A stretch of DNA of 6,498 bases from an uncultured bacterium (GCA_902772945.1 CACYCU010000066.1:1-6498); one strand, 5' to 3'. Numbered from the stretch's first letter, positions 1 through 5,822 are shown. Notes: generated by a model not told the origin, from the letters alone. Made by a program: numbers and translations.

Positions 1-1108
1 ACTTTGACTTTTCAATACAATCAATCAATGTTGATGCGACTGTTCTTTGTTCTTCTTCTGTAATTTCCGGGAACATAGGTAGTGAAATTACCATTTCTGT
101 ATTCTTTTCTGACACAGGTAAAGAACCTTTTCCTACGCCCAAGTATTCGTGAACTTTTTGCAAATGCAAAGGAATAGGATAATAAAGCATTGCGCCAATT
201 CCGCGTTCTTGAAGCATTTTGTGAACTTCATCACGGTTCGGAATTTTAACTGTATATTGGTGATAAACGCAATATGTGTCATCCAATTCTTTTGGAGTTT
301 GTATATCTGCGCAATCTTTGAACAATTCGTTGTAATAGTATGCGTGAGCACGTCTTTTCTCATTCCAATCTTTAACATGAGGAAGTTTTACTCTCAAAAT
401 TGCAGATTGAATTTCATCAAGACGGCTGTTAACACCGATTTCGTCATGATGATAACGGATAGCACCGCCATGGTTTCTCAAAGCGACAACTCTGTCTCTC
501 AATGATTCTGAGTTTGTCATGATAAGACCGCCATCACCCATACCGCCAAGGTTTTTAGTCGGATAGAAACTCAAGCAACCGAAATCACCAAATGTTCCGA
601 CCATTTTACCTTTATACAAAGCACCAACAGCCTGACAGCAGTCTTCGATTACATGTAAATTATGTTTTTTAGCAACAGACATAATTGTATCCATATCACA
701 AGGCTGGCCATACAAATGAACCGGAATAATAGCTTTTGTTCTCGGTGTAATTGCAGCTTCTAATTTTGAAGCATCCATATTAAATGTATCTTCATCAATA
801 TCGACAAAAACCGGTTTTGCACCTACAATACCGATAGCTTCTGTAGTAGCCACGAAAGTAAATGCAACAGTAATAACTTCATCGCCCGAACCGATATTCA
901 ATGCACGTAAAGCCAAGTGCAAAGCATCTGTTCCTGAGTTCAAACCTACTGTATAATTACAGCCGTAAAATTCAGCCATTTCTTGTTCAAATGCTTTTGT
1001 ATTTGGTCCTAAGATATAAGAACCTGAACGTAAAACTTCGCATACTGCTTTTTCAACTTCACTGCCAATAGTTGCATATTGACGTTTTGAATCTAAAATT
1101 GGAATCAT
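1..1108 (-). CDS. DegT/DnrJ/EryC1-family PLP-dependent sugar nucleotide aminotransferase, C-terminus cut by window edge
   Basis: The frame reads 369 codons from ATG at 1108 to the left edge without a stop. The family usually has about 365-390 residues, so only the extreme C-terminus should be missing. It opens with MIPILDSKRQY. In order I see the cofactor-loop motif SGTDALHLAL (about 58-67), the EDCCQA stretch (155-160; Asp156 should contact the pyridine nitrogen), SFYPTKNLGGMGDGG (180-194; Lys185 is the expected Schiff-base lysine), NSRLDEIQSAIL (227-238) and the C-terminal LPMFPEITEEE. The more usual form of the Asp motif is EDAAQ, so Cys-Cys is a mild oddity with the Asp and Gln kept. Family members transaminate 3- or 4-keto sugar nucleotides for O-antigen or glycoprotein sugars in the cytoplasm; the exact substrate cannot be read here. 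A clear AAGGAG ribosome site precedes the ATG. It is last of the four minus-strand genes seen, 94 bp after the ligase-like gene, and fits a surface-polysaccharide role. Family is certain, substrate unknown. Confidence 0.93.
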   Translation of the reverse strand, partial: MIPILDSKRQYATIGSEVEKAVCEVLRSGSYILGPNTKAFEQEMAEFYGCNYTVGLNSGTDALHLALRALNIGSGDEVITVAFTFVATTEAIGIVGAKPVFVDIDEDTFNMDASKLEAAITPRTKAIIPVHLYGQPCDMDTIMSVAKKHNLHVIEDCCQAVGALYKGKMVGTFGDFGCLSFYPTKNLGGMGDGGLIMTNSESLRDRVVALRNHGGAIRYHHDEIGVNSRLDEIQSAILRVKLPHVKDWNEKRRAHAYYYNELFKDCADIQTPKELDDTYCVYHQYTVKIPNRDEVHKMLQERGIGAMLYYPIPLHLQKVHEYLGVGKGSLPVSEKNTEMVISLPMFPEITEEEQRTVASTLIDCIEKSK

Positions 1109-1135
1109 ATTAATCTCCTTCTTAACTTACCGCTA

Positions 1136-1152
1136 TGTTTATAGTGTAGCAC
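1136..1152 (-). promoter_or_regulatory. Possible internal promoter for the aminotransferase gene (extended -10)
   Basis: On the minus strand TGCTACACT spans 1151-1143, which is an extended -10 form (TG, one base, then TACACT). A start of transcription near 1136 would leave a leader of about 28 nt containing the AAGGAG site. No good -35 box is visible 16-18 bp upstream. It may give the aminotransferase its own expression within the operon. This is a weak call. Confidence 0.3.
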
Positions 1153-1202
1153 AAGTTTTTCATGCCTTTATATAAGCTTAATATATTATAAAAATTACAT
1201 AA

Positions 1203-2507
1203 TTATAGATAGCATCTTGTAATAGCAACCATAGTCCAAAAAACAAATTGTATTTGCGGTCTGAAAAATACAGTATCTACAAGTCCATGAACGCATACTG
1301 CCAGTATAGAAATTATAGCAGTTGATACTATAATGACGTCTTTTGTTTTATCTGAATTCAATATAAATTTTATAGAATTTTTAAAAAGTGTAATTAAGAA
1401 TCCTAAAAATGCAATAAGCGCAAATATCCCGCTTTCTACAGCTATTTCAAGGAATATATTATATGCACTAAGCGCATCAAAACCTGTTTTCATATACAAA
1501 CCGTATATTTCTCTGAAATTTTGATTACCGACTCCAATACCCAAAAGCCAATTATCTTTAAACATATCAAACGACGAATGATATACATTGAATCTAAACG
1601 AATTCGAAGAATCCTGCCTCATAGCAAATATTGATAAAACTCGTGCTCTCAAAGAAGATACAAGCATTATAGCTGATGTTGCAAAAGCTATAACAATTCC
1701 TGCCGCTGATAGATATATTTGTTTGTAGTTATTCCACAAGAATTTTGCCGAAGCTCCAAACATACCGCACATTATAACCAGCATACCAATATAAGAACCC
1801 CTGCAACCCGTCAAAAACAAAACCATTGTTGCTAGCAGAGCAAACATTATCCATATCAAAGAATAATTATATTTTTTACTTGACAAAAAATATGCTGACA
1901 TACCATAAAGAGACGGAATACCGCATACAAAATATCCGCCCAAAAGATTTGGATTTAGAGGTTTTAATGTCCCGTAAACTCTCGTCATAACTTCTTCCGG
2001 ATTAAGTTTTGAAACATCCTGCCATGTAGAAATCTCAGAAACTTTATCAAAATTCTGCATCAAACCTACAATAGCTTCAAAACTTACACAAGCGCCAATA
2101 GCACCAAATATATAAGGAATTGTTTCTTTATTATTTTTTAAATATTGAGCAACTGACAAATAAAATGACATATAAGTAAATGTTTTAAAGAACCCTTTCA
2201 AACTCAAATGAAAAAGAGTAGAACCGGCAAGACTTACTATCACAATCATAAAATACGCCAAAAGCCAAAGCTCAAAAGTCTTACACTCAAGTTTTTCTTC
2301 AGGTTTTGTCAAAAGTTTTATAAACGTCAAAAACACAGTAATCAAGGCAACAAACCCTATTACGTCCGACATCATCACAGTCGAAACCGCAAATACCATA
2401 ATTATTGATACGAAAATCAACTTGTCTATATTTTGTAAAAACAAGCTGTTTTCATACAAATAATTAAATTTCCCCTGAGTAAATCTTAGTATTCTATTGA
2501 ACATCAT
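1203..2507 (-). CDS. IctB-like / O-antigen ligase (Wzy_C) family polytopic membrane protein
   Basis: This 434-residue protein has about ten or more hydrophobic segments, for example 29-46, 47-66, 80-98, 131-150, 216-232, 263-285, 352-375 and 387-407. LNPNLLGGY (185-193) and LTGCRGSYIG (232-241) precede a long polar loop that I place on the periplasmic side. The loop has RQDSSNSFRFNVY (about 297-309) and DNWLLGIGVGNQNF (318-331). Then come DALSAYNIFLEIAVESG (344-360) and GLVDTVFFRPQIQF (408-421). The loop arrangement is that of Wzy/WaaL proteins, which join or polymerise lipid-linked glycans. The specific motifs match my memory of cyanobacterial IctB, once called an inorganic-carbon transporter; that role is disputed. 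Amid sugar genes I favour glycan ligase or polymerase activity. The ATG (2507, or the adjacent one at 2504) lies inside the upstream gene, giving a 14-nt overlap without a clear ribosome site, so translational coupling is likely. The stop is TAA at 1205-1203. Confidence 0.85.
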   Translation of the reverse strand: MMFNRILRFTQGKFNYLYENSLFLQNIDKLIFVSIIMVFAVSTVMMSDVIGFVALITVFLTFIKLLTKPEEKLECKTFELWLLAYFMIVIVSLAGSTLFHLSLKGFFKTFTYMSFYLSVAQYLKNNKETIPYIFGAIGACVSFEAIVGLMQNFDKVSEISTWQDVSKLNPEEVMTRVYGTLKPLNPNLLGGYFVCGIPSLYGMSAYFLSSKKYNYSLIWIMFALLATMVLFLTGCRGSYIGMLVIMCGMFGASAKFLWNNYKQIYLSAAGIVIAFATSAIMLVSSLRARVLSIFAMRQDSSNSFRFNVYHSSFDMFKDNWLLGIGVGNQNFREIYGLYMKTGFDALSAYNIFLEIAVESGIFALIAFLGFLITLFKNSIKFILNSDKTKDVIIVSTAIISILAVCVHGLVDTVFFRPQIQFVFWTMVAITRCYL

Positions 2508-3060
2508 CGTTTGCGTTTATTGAATTATGAAACTTGTTATCATCAGTTTCCGGCATAACTTTCAAATCTGAAACAGTTCCGTTAAACTTATAATCTTTTC
2601 CTTCCAATGTTATTGGTAATCCCATTTTTATTTTATTTCCGCCAACTACAGCACCATCTTTTGTTATTTTGGCAGTATCGGATAATGTTACTGTTATATC
2701 ATACATATTAGCCTGAGAAACATCTTCTACAACAAGATATTTTTTACTGCTTACAGTAGGCAAAACAACTTTTTTTCTTTCAGCTCTAACATTTAAAATA
2801 TCCAAATCTGTATAAGGAACGTTTCTGATACTAATAAAAGTTTTTTCATCTGTCTTTAATGGAATATCTCCACCTGTAATCGTTACTCCTCTGATAAAAA
2901 CCTGGAATGAAATTTTTGAGGTTGCTTCAATTTGCTTATCAGCAGTTTGTCTGAAATTTTTGTAAGTAAAAAATCCAACACATAAAGCAATAATCACACC
3001 TGCTATAATAATTAAATCAACAGATTTTATTTTCTTGAATATTTCTATGAATTTTTCCAT
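2494..3060 (-). CDS. DUF4330-like membrane-anchored protein of unknown function
   Basis: The protein has 188 residues. A short basic N-terminus (MEKFIEIFKKIKSVD) leads into one membrane segment at about 15-33, followed by a soluble, strand-rich part that should lie outside the cytoplasmic membrane. There is no signal-peptidase site that I trust, so I read it as a type II anchored protein. The anchor-plus-beta layout, and GLPITLEGKDYKFNGTVSDL near the C-terminus, resemble DUF4330, a family I know mainly from cyanobacteria and Firmicutes. No enzymatic motif is visible and the function is unknown. AGGAGAG at 3073-3067 sits 6 nt before the ATG and overlaps the TAG stop of the kinase gene. The 3' end overlaps the ligase-like gene by 14 nt, which suggests that the two are made together and may act together in envelope glycan assembly. 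The residues after the domain (ETDDNKFHNSINANDDVQ) are polar and look like a linker tail. Confidence 0.7.
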   Translation of the reverse strand: MEKFIEIFKKIKSVDLIIIAGVIIALCVGFFTYKNFRQTADKQIEATSKISFQVFIRGVTITGGDIPLKTDEKTFISIRNVPYTDLDILNVRAERKKVVLPTVSSKKYLVVEDVSQANMYDITVTLSDTAKITKDGAVVGGNKIKMGLPITLEGKDYKFNGTVSDLKVMPETDDNKFHNSINANDDVQ

Positions 3061-3071
3061 AAAATTCTCTC

Positions 3072-4076
3072 CTATAAATTGTCAACAGCGCTAAGAATTT
3101 CTTCAATAGTGGTTGTTGCACATCCGAATTGTTTTACAACAATACTTGCTGCAATATTTCCGATAATTGCGGCATATGATGGGTCTGCACCCGCCGCCAA
3201 AGCTAATGTATAAACTGCTGTAACAGTGTCACCAGCACCTGTTACATCAAAAACTTCAGATTTATTAAATACAGGAATTTTTGTATAATTACCATGACTT
3301 CTTGCTACAAACATTCCATCTGCTCCGCAAGTTATCAATATTGATTTTGCATTTGTTTCTTTTAACAACATATCTCCGGCTTTTTTCAAATCATCTTCTG
3401 TCTCTATTGAAAAACCGACAGATTTTTGAGTATCAGGAAGATTTGGCGTCATTGATGTTACGTTTTTGTACACTTCAAGTTCTTTTTGTGCATCAACAAC
3501 AATTATCTTATTATACTGATTTGCAAGCCTGATTGTTTCTTGAATAATATTTGGAGTTAAAGTTCCAATATGATAATTCGATAAAATAACAGCATCAAAT
3601 TCAGGGATTGCTCTTTCTATCTGCTTCAAAACTTCTTCTTCTATTTCGGAAGACAAATATCCGTCTGTTTGTCTGTCGATTCTGACAATTTGCTGAGTTA
3701 TAGATGTCGTTATAGAACCTGATATTCGGGTTTTTGTAGTAGTTTTACGGGAAGGATCAACAACTAAACGACCGCAATTTACTTTTGCATATTCAAAAGT
3801 TTCACGAAGCTGTTTTGCCTGAAAATCATCCCCACAAACACCAATTACACTGACTTTTCCGTCGTTTAATGTTGCAACGTTATGAGCTGCATTTGATGCA
3901 GCACCCAAAATCAGCTTTGTAGCCGAATGACGTAATATTAAAACGGGAGCTTCTCTTGAAATTCTTTCCGCATCGCCATAAATCATTTCATCAATCGCTA
4001 AATCACCAATAACCAATACTTTAGGCTGGTTTAGTTTATTTATATATGATTTTAATTGTTCTTTATTAATAAACAT
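3072..4076 (-). CDS. PfkB-family sugar kinase, probable D-glycero-beta-D-manno-heptose-7-phosphate kinase (RfaE1/HldA type)
   Basis: This 334-residue protein shows the ribokinase/PfkB layout. VLVIGDLAIDE (20-30) is the N-terminal sugar-binding strand, RISREAPV (38-45) is typical of RfaE domain 1, GAASNAAHN (58-66) is the glycine-rich sugar loop, and DVTGAGDT (277-284) is the PfkB signature with catalytic Asp283. MTPNLPDTQKSVG (209-221) is the usual pre-ATP segment. It resembles the kinase half of E. coli HldE, which makes heptose-1,7-bisphosphate for LPS. The cytidylyltransferase half is absent, so a separate HldC would be needed. The stretch that reads DPKG in HldE is DAQK here (195-198), so a different sugar phosphate is possible. 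ATG 4076 is the only Met before residue 31, and no Shine-Dalgarno is visible. It heads the operon, 11 bp before the DUF4330-like gene. Kinase family is certain; heptose specificity is likely but unproven. Confidence 0.85.
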   Translation of the reverse strand: MFINKEQLKSYINKLNQPKVLVIGDLAIDEMIYGDAERISREAPVLILRHSATKLILGAASNAAHNVATLNDGKVSVIGVCGDDFQAKQLRETFEYAKVNCGRLVVDPSRKTTTKTRISGSITTSITQQIVRIDRQTDGYLSSEIEEEVLKQIERAIPEFDAVILSNYHIGTLTPNIIQETIRLANQYNKIIVVDAQKELEVYKNVTSMTPNLPDTQKSVGFSIETEDDLKKAGDMLLKETNAKSILITCGADGMFVARSHGNYTKIPVFNKSEVFDVTGAGDTVTAVYTLALAAGADPSYAAIIGNIAASIVVKQFGCATTTIEEILSAVDNL

Positions 4077-4081
4077 AATTA

Positions 4082-4097
4082 CAAAAAAATTTTACCA
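4082..4097 (-). promoter_or_regulatory. Putative extended -10 promoter of the sugar-kinase operon
   Basis: Minus-strand TGGTAAAAT at 4097-4089 is an extended -10 box (TG, one base, TAAAAT). Six T residues follow, so transcription would begin near G4082, about 6 nt before the ATG at 4076. No strong -35 box is seen. If correct, the mRNA is nearly leaderless, which fits the missing ribosome site. Confidence 0.4.
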
Positions 4098-4127
4098 TGA
4101 ACAAAATTTTCAAAAATATTTTATCAC

Positions 4128-4159
4128 AAATATGCAAGGACTTTTGTCCTTGCATATTT
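4128..4159 (-). terminator. Perfect 14-bp hairpin, probable terminator of the small gene at 4179-4595
   Basis: Arms 4128-4141 and 4146-4159 are fully complementary around a TTTT loop, with GCAAGGAC/GTCCTTGC at the core. It begins 20 nt after the TAA stop of the 4179 gene on the minus strand. The minus-strand run-out ATATTTGTGATAAAATA is U-rich but interrupted, so termination may be incomplete. It also separates this unit from the kinase-operon promoter. Confidence 0.65.
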
Positions 4160-4178
4160 ATTTATAAAGATTGACTAT

Positions 4179-4595
4179 CTATTTTATATAACGTAATGCT
4201 ATTCTAATCAGATCAAAATTTGGTTTCAAGTTTATTCTTTTACAATCTTTCAGCATACTTAAGAAGTCCTTCATTCTTTTGCTTCCAGCTTCAAACGCTA
4301 TATGTTGCCATCTTCCTTCTTTACCCACAAGATAACCAAAATCAATTACTCTTGGCTCATTTTTAAACTTTGTAATATAAACCTTATCAATACCCATTTG
4401 TTTAAGCGGATGCTTATCACTAAGTTCTAATATTTTGCGAGTTCCGACATCTGCCAGTTGACCATTATAATTGCAACGTCGTATCATATCACGATAAACC
4501 GTAGAGCCGGTTGGAGTTGTTTTTGTTTCATTAAAAGTGCCATATGGTTGAGCACTGCTGTGATAAATTGCATCACATAATAACCTTCCTTTCAA
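4179..4595 (-). CDS. Unrecognised protein of about 130 residues, start region probably frameshifted
   Basis: I do not recognise this protein. The open frame codes for up to 138 residues from a TTG at 4595; an in-frame TAG lies two codons further upstream. It is basic (many Lys and Arg) and has no membrane segment or signal peptide. Visible stretches include QPYGTFNETKTTPTGST (16-32), IDKVYITKFKN (69-79), RVIDFGYLVGKEGRW (81-95) and the helical, basic SKRMKDFLSMLKDCKR (104-119). It has its own likely promoter and a hairpin just downstream, which argues for a transcribed unit. The start is odd. A strong AAAGGAAGG site (4592-4584) points to ATG 4578, which is out of frame and followed at once by TGA. 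Dropping the single T at 4575 would join that ATG to codon 8 (Asp) of the long frame. The gene may therefore be inactivated, misread by one base, or started at TTG. Met37 (4487) is another fallback start. Confidence 0.6.
   Translation of the reverse strand: MKGRLLCDAIYHSSAQPYGTFNETKTTPTGSTVYRDMIRRCNYNGQLADVGTRKILELSDKHPLKQMGIDKVYITKFKNEPRVIDFGYLVGKEGRWQHIAFEAGSKRMKDFLSMLKDCKRINLKPNFDLIRIALRYIK
4576..4592 (-). promoter_or_regulatory. Ribosome binding site and out-of-frame ATG for the 4179 gene
   Basis: AAAGGAAGG at 4592-4584 is followed after 5 nt by ATG at 4578-4576, which is ideal spacing. The next codon is TGA, so the ATG as written encodes one residue. The site lies downstream of the TTG at 4595 and therefore cannot serve that start. 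Confidence 0.65.
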
Positions 4596-4668
4596 TTTCT
4601 ACACTTATTTATAAAGTAAAAATCGTCAAAGAAGTTGCTACAGGCGTAAAAATCCTATCCTATCAGGC

Positions 4669-4697
4669 ATTATAACTGGATTCCAGCCGCATGTAAC
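4669..4697 (-). promoter_or_regulatory. Sigma-70-type promoter upstream of the 4179 gene, with a palindrome in its spacer
   Basis: On the minus strand GTTACA (4697-4692, four of six consensus bases) is followed after exactly 17 bp by a perfect TATAAT (4674-4669). Transcription would start near 4662, giving a leader of roughly 70-85 nt. The spacer contains the palindrome CTGGATTCCAG (4676-4686), a possible operator, since a protein bound there would block RNA polymerase. Confidence 0.6.
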
Positions 4698-4766
4698 ATT
4701 TTATTAAGTTACTGTTACATAATAAATATTATCGGAAACTAAAAACAAACTAATTGTACTTTATTT

Positions 4767-4789
4767 TAAGGGGGCTATGCGTCCCCTTA
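4767..4789. repeat. G/C-rich short hairpin
   Basis: TAAGGGGGC pairs with GTCCCCTTA around the loop TATGC (nine pairs, one G-T on the plus strand). It could act as a terminator or a folded repeat unit, but neither side shows a clean T run and no gene ends next to it. Confidence 0.5.
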
Positions 4790-4798
4790 TACCCCGCA

Positions 4799-4850
4799 CT
4801 TAATTTCTTTCTCTTTGATTTTTGGGCGACGCAAAGAGAAAGAAATTAAG
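4799..4850. repeat. Perfect 19-bp inverted repeat with 14-nt loop
   Basis: CTTAATTTCTTTCTCTTTG (4799-4817) and its exact reverse complement (4832-4850) flank a GC-richer loop (4818-4831) containing GGGCGACG. One arm is almost wholly pyrimidine and the other purine. The form resembles the palindromic intergenic repeats seen in many bacteria. No T tract follows it that would favour a simple terminator. Confidence 0.8.
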
Positions 4851-4880
4851 AAAAGAAAGAGAAACGGCGCCATAACCGTT

Positions 4881-5006
4881 TAATCACTACTAAGCTCAAC
4901 CTTTGGCTCGTAAACTCGCTTTGTCACCCTGAACTTGGTTCAGGGTCTAATAATTTTACCGCTCAGACAGTACGAGCCTCGTTGTTGTTTCGCTAAGTAG
5001 TGATTA
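4881..5006. repeat. Nested palindromic element with near-perfect terminal inverted repeats, MITE-like
   Basis: Three concentric inverted repeats are visible. The outer pair is TAATCACTACTAAGC (4881-4895) against GCTAAGTAGTGATTA (4992-5006), 14 of 15 matching. The middle pair is GGCTCGTA/TACGAGCC (4905-4912/4971-4978). The inner pair is ACCCTGAAC/GTTCAGGGT (4926-4934/4938-4946), with a 3-nt loop. Each end carries TA, which could be a 2-bp target duplication of the IS630/mariner type, leaving a 122-bp element. There is no coding content. The inner CCCTGAAC-type hairpin recalls a widely seen intergenic repeat. It could equally be a structured RNA; no promoter is evident. Confidence 0.65.
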
Positions 5007-5017
5007 TAATATTTTTC

Positions 5018-5032
5018 GTGAGCTTTGCTCAC
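5018..5032. repeat. Short perfect hairpin GTGAGC-TTT-GCTCAC
   Basis: This is a six-pair stem with a 3-nt loop, about 58 nt past the stop of the phosphoesterase gene. The minus-strand run-out is A-rich (GAAAAATATT), so a terminator role for that gene is weakly supported. A repeat-unit origin is as likely. Confidence 0.45.
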
Positions 5033-5090
5033 TGATATAAACTTATCCTACTTATCAAACTTACATACTTAAAATAATATTTATTTTGTA

Positions 5091-5822
5091 TTAAACATGT
5101 CTTTCTGTTGGATGAAGAATCATTTCTGCCAGTTTTTCTGCACCGTCAAAATCTCTGGATTTCATTATGTTTGATGCTGTTTCTCTATCATAATCGACAA
5201 GTCTGTGCTCTATTGAAAAACCACTATTTTTGAAATCTGCAATTACATAACAGCTTTTTGGATCTTTTGTCATCGGACGACCTACACTTCCAACATTCAC
5301 AACAGTTTTTTTGCTGTTCATCTGATAGCCGCAAGGAACATGTGTATGACCGCAAAAAATTAAATCGGCATCCACACCCTTTATCATCTCTTCAATTTCA
5401 TCCATCGGCATATCGGGAAAAATATCCTCATTATTACGTCTTGGAGAACCATGCACCATTAAGATTTTGACACCTTCAATTTCAATATTTTTTTGAACGG
5501 GCAAATTTTTCAAATATTCTTTTCCTGCATCATCTATAACAGAAATATCATCCATTAAAGCATTGGCCATAACAGGGAATTTGTCTTTTAAAGAATCTAT
5601 AATTTGTGGTGTAAATTCGGCAATCATCTTATCTGTATTACCTTGAATAACAGTCCAATCTTGTTTTTTTACATAATCGATAACTTTTTGCGGTTCAGGA
5701 CCTGCCATTGCAAGATCACCCAAACATAAAACTCTTTCACATCCCTGAGATATCAAATCTCTAATAACAGCTTCCAACGCTTGATAATTTGCGTGAATAT
5801 CAGATAATACAGCAACTCTCAT
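5091..5822 (-). CDS. Metallophosphoesterase, YfcE/MJ0936-like calcineurin superfamily
   Basis: This 243-residue cytoplasmic protein carries the full di-metal phosphoesterase set in order: SDIHAN (7-12; Asp8, His10), CLGDLAMAGP (33-42; Asp36), QGNTD (60-64; Asn62), MVHGSPR (122-128; His124) and FCGHTHVP (156-163; His159, His161), then NVGSVGRP (176-183). These residues normally hold two divalent metals and cleave phosphoesters. Substrates in the family range from cyclic nucleotides and model phosphodiesters to dinucleoside polyphosphates, and the sequence does not tell which applies here. At 243 residues it matches the longer single-domain members, since E. coli YfcE is about 180. AAAGGAG sits 6 nt before ATG 5822. 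The gene is divergent from ispG across only 32 bp, so the two promoters must overlap each other or a coding end. The stop is TAA at 5093-5091, with the repeat-rich region beyond. No reason for a functional link to ispG is visible. Confidence 0.92.
   Translation of the reverse strand: MRVAVLSDIHANYQALEAVIRDLISQGCERVLCLGDLAMAGPEPQKVIDYVKKQDWTVIQGNTDKMIAEFTPQIIDSLKDKFPVMANALMDDISVIDDAGKEYLKNLPVQKNIEIEGVKILMVHGSPRRNNEDIFPDMPMDEIEEMIKGVDADLIFCGHTHVPCGYQMNSKKTVVNVGSVGRPMTKDPKSCYVIADFKNSGFSIEHRLVDYDRETASNIMKSRDFDGAEKLAEMILHPTERHV

Larger units (their letters stand above)
4596..5090. other. Gene-free region rich in inverted repeats
   Basis: I find no credible coding frame on either strand in these 495 bases. 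The stretch holds, left to right, the promoter of the 4179 gene, a G-rich hairpin (4767-4789), a 19-bp perfect inverted repeat with a mirrored purine tract (4799-4864), a small AAACGG/CCGTTT hairpin (4862-4867/4876-4881), a nested palindromic element (4881-5006) and a short GTGAGC/GCTCAC hairpin (5018-5032). It is visibly more GC-rich in its middle than the flanking AT-rich spacers. The dense palindromes suggest an accumulation of intergenic repeat elements. Confidence 0.75.

Noticed and set aside
133..378. Minus-strand open frame of 81 codons
   Set aside because: It overlaps the aminotransferase on the same strand in another frame and has no family features.
149..505. Plus-strand open frame of 118 codons opposite the aminotransferase
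   Set aside because: It lies wholly antisense to a gene with conserved motifs, has no ribosome site, and reads as low-quality protein.
1109..1202. Terminator between the ligase-like gene and the aminotransferase gene
   Set aside because: The gap is AT-rich with only the AAGCTT palindrome; no GC-rich stem followed by T residues is present, so read-through is more likely.
3281..3532. Plus-strand open frame opposite the sugar kinase, and similar ones at 1333-1524, 2208-2408 and 5258-5470
   Set aside because: All are antisense to well-supported genes and lack ribosome sites or recognisable protein features.
4484..4573. A 29-codon frame from ATG 4573 whose TGA overlaps the ATG of Met37 in the 4179 gene
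   Set aside because: The ATGA overlap looks like coupling, but the peptide is unremarkable and the alternative frame across the same bases looks more protein-like. A shifted start explains the region better.
4652..4664. Short tandem ATCCT-ATCCT-ATC
   Set aside because: Too short to separate from chance in AT-rich DNA, and it lies in the likely leader of the 4179 gene without other structure.
4691..4720. Inverted repeat ATGTAAC/GTTACAT with a 16-nt gap
   Set aside because: Only 7 bp, partly explained by the -35 box of the promoter, and not distinguishable from chance here.
4596..5090. CRISPR array, tRNA or attachment site
   Set aside because: The repeats are inverted, not regularly spaced direct repeats. 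No cloverleaf or tRNA end is seen, and there is no integrase in the window.
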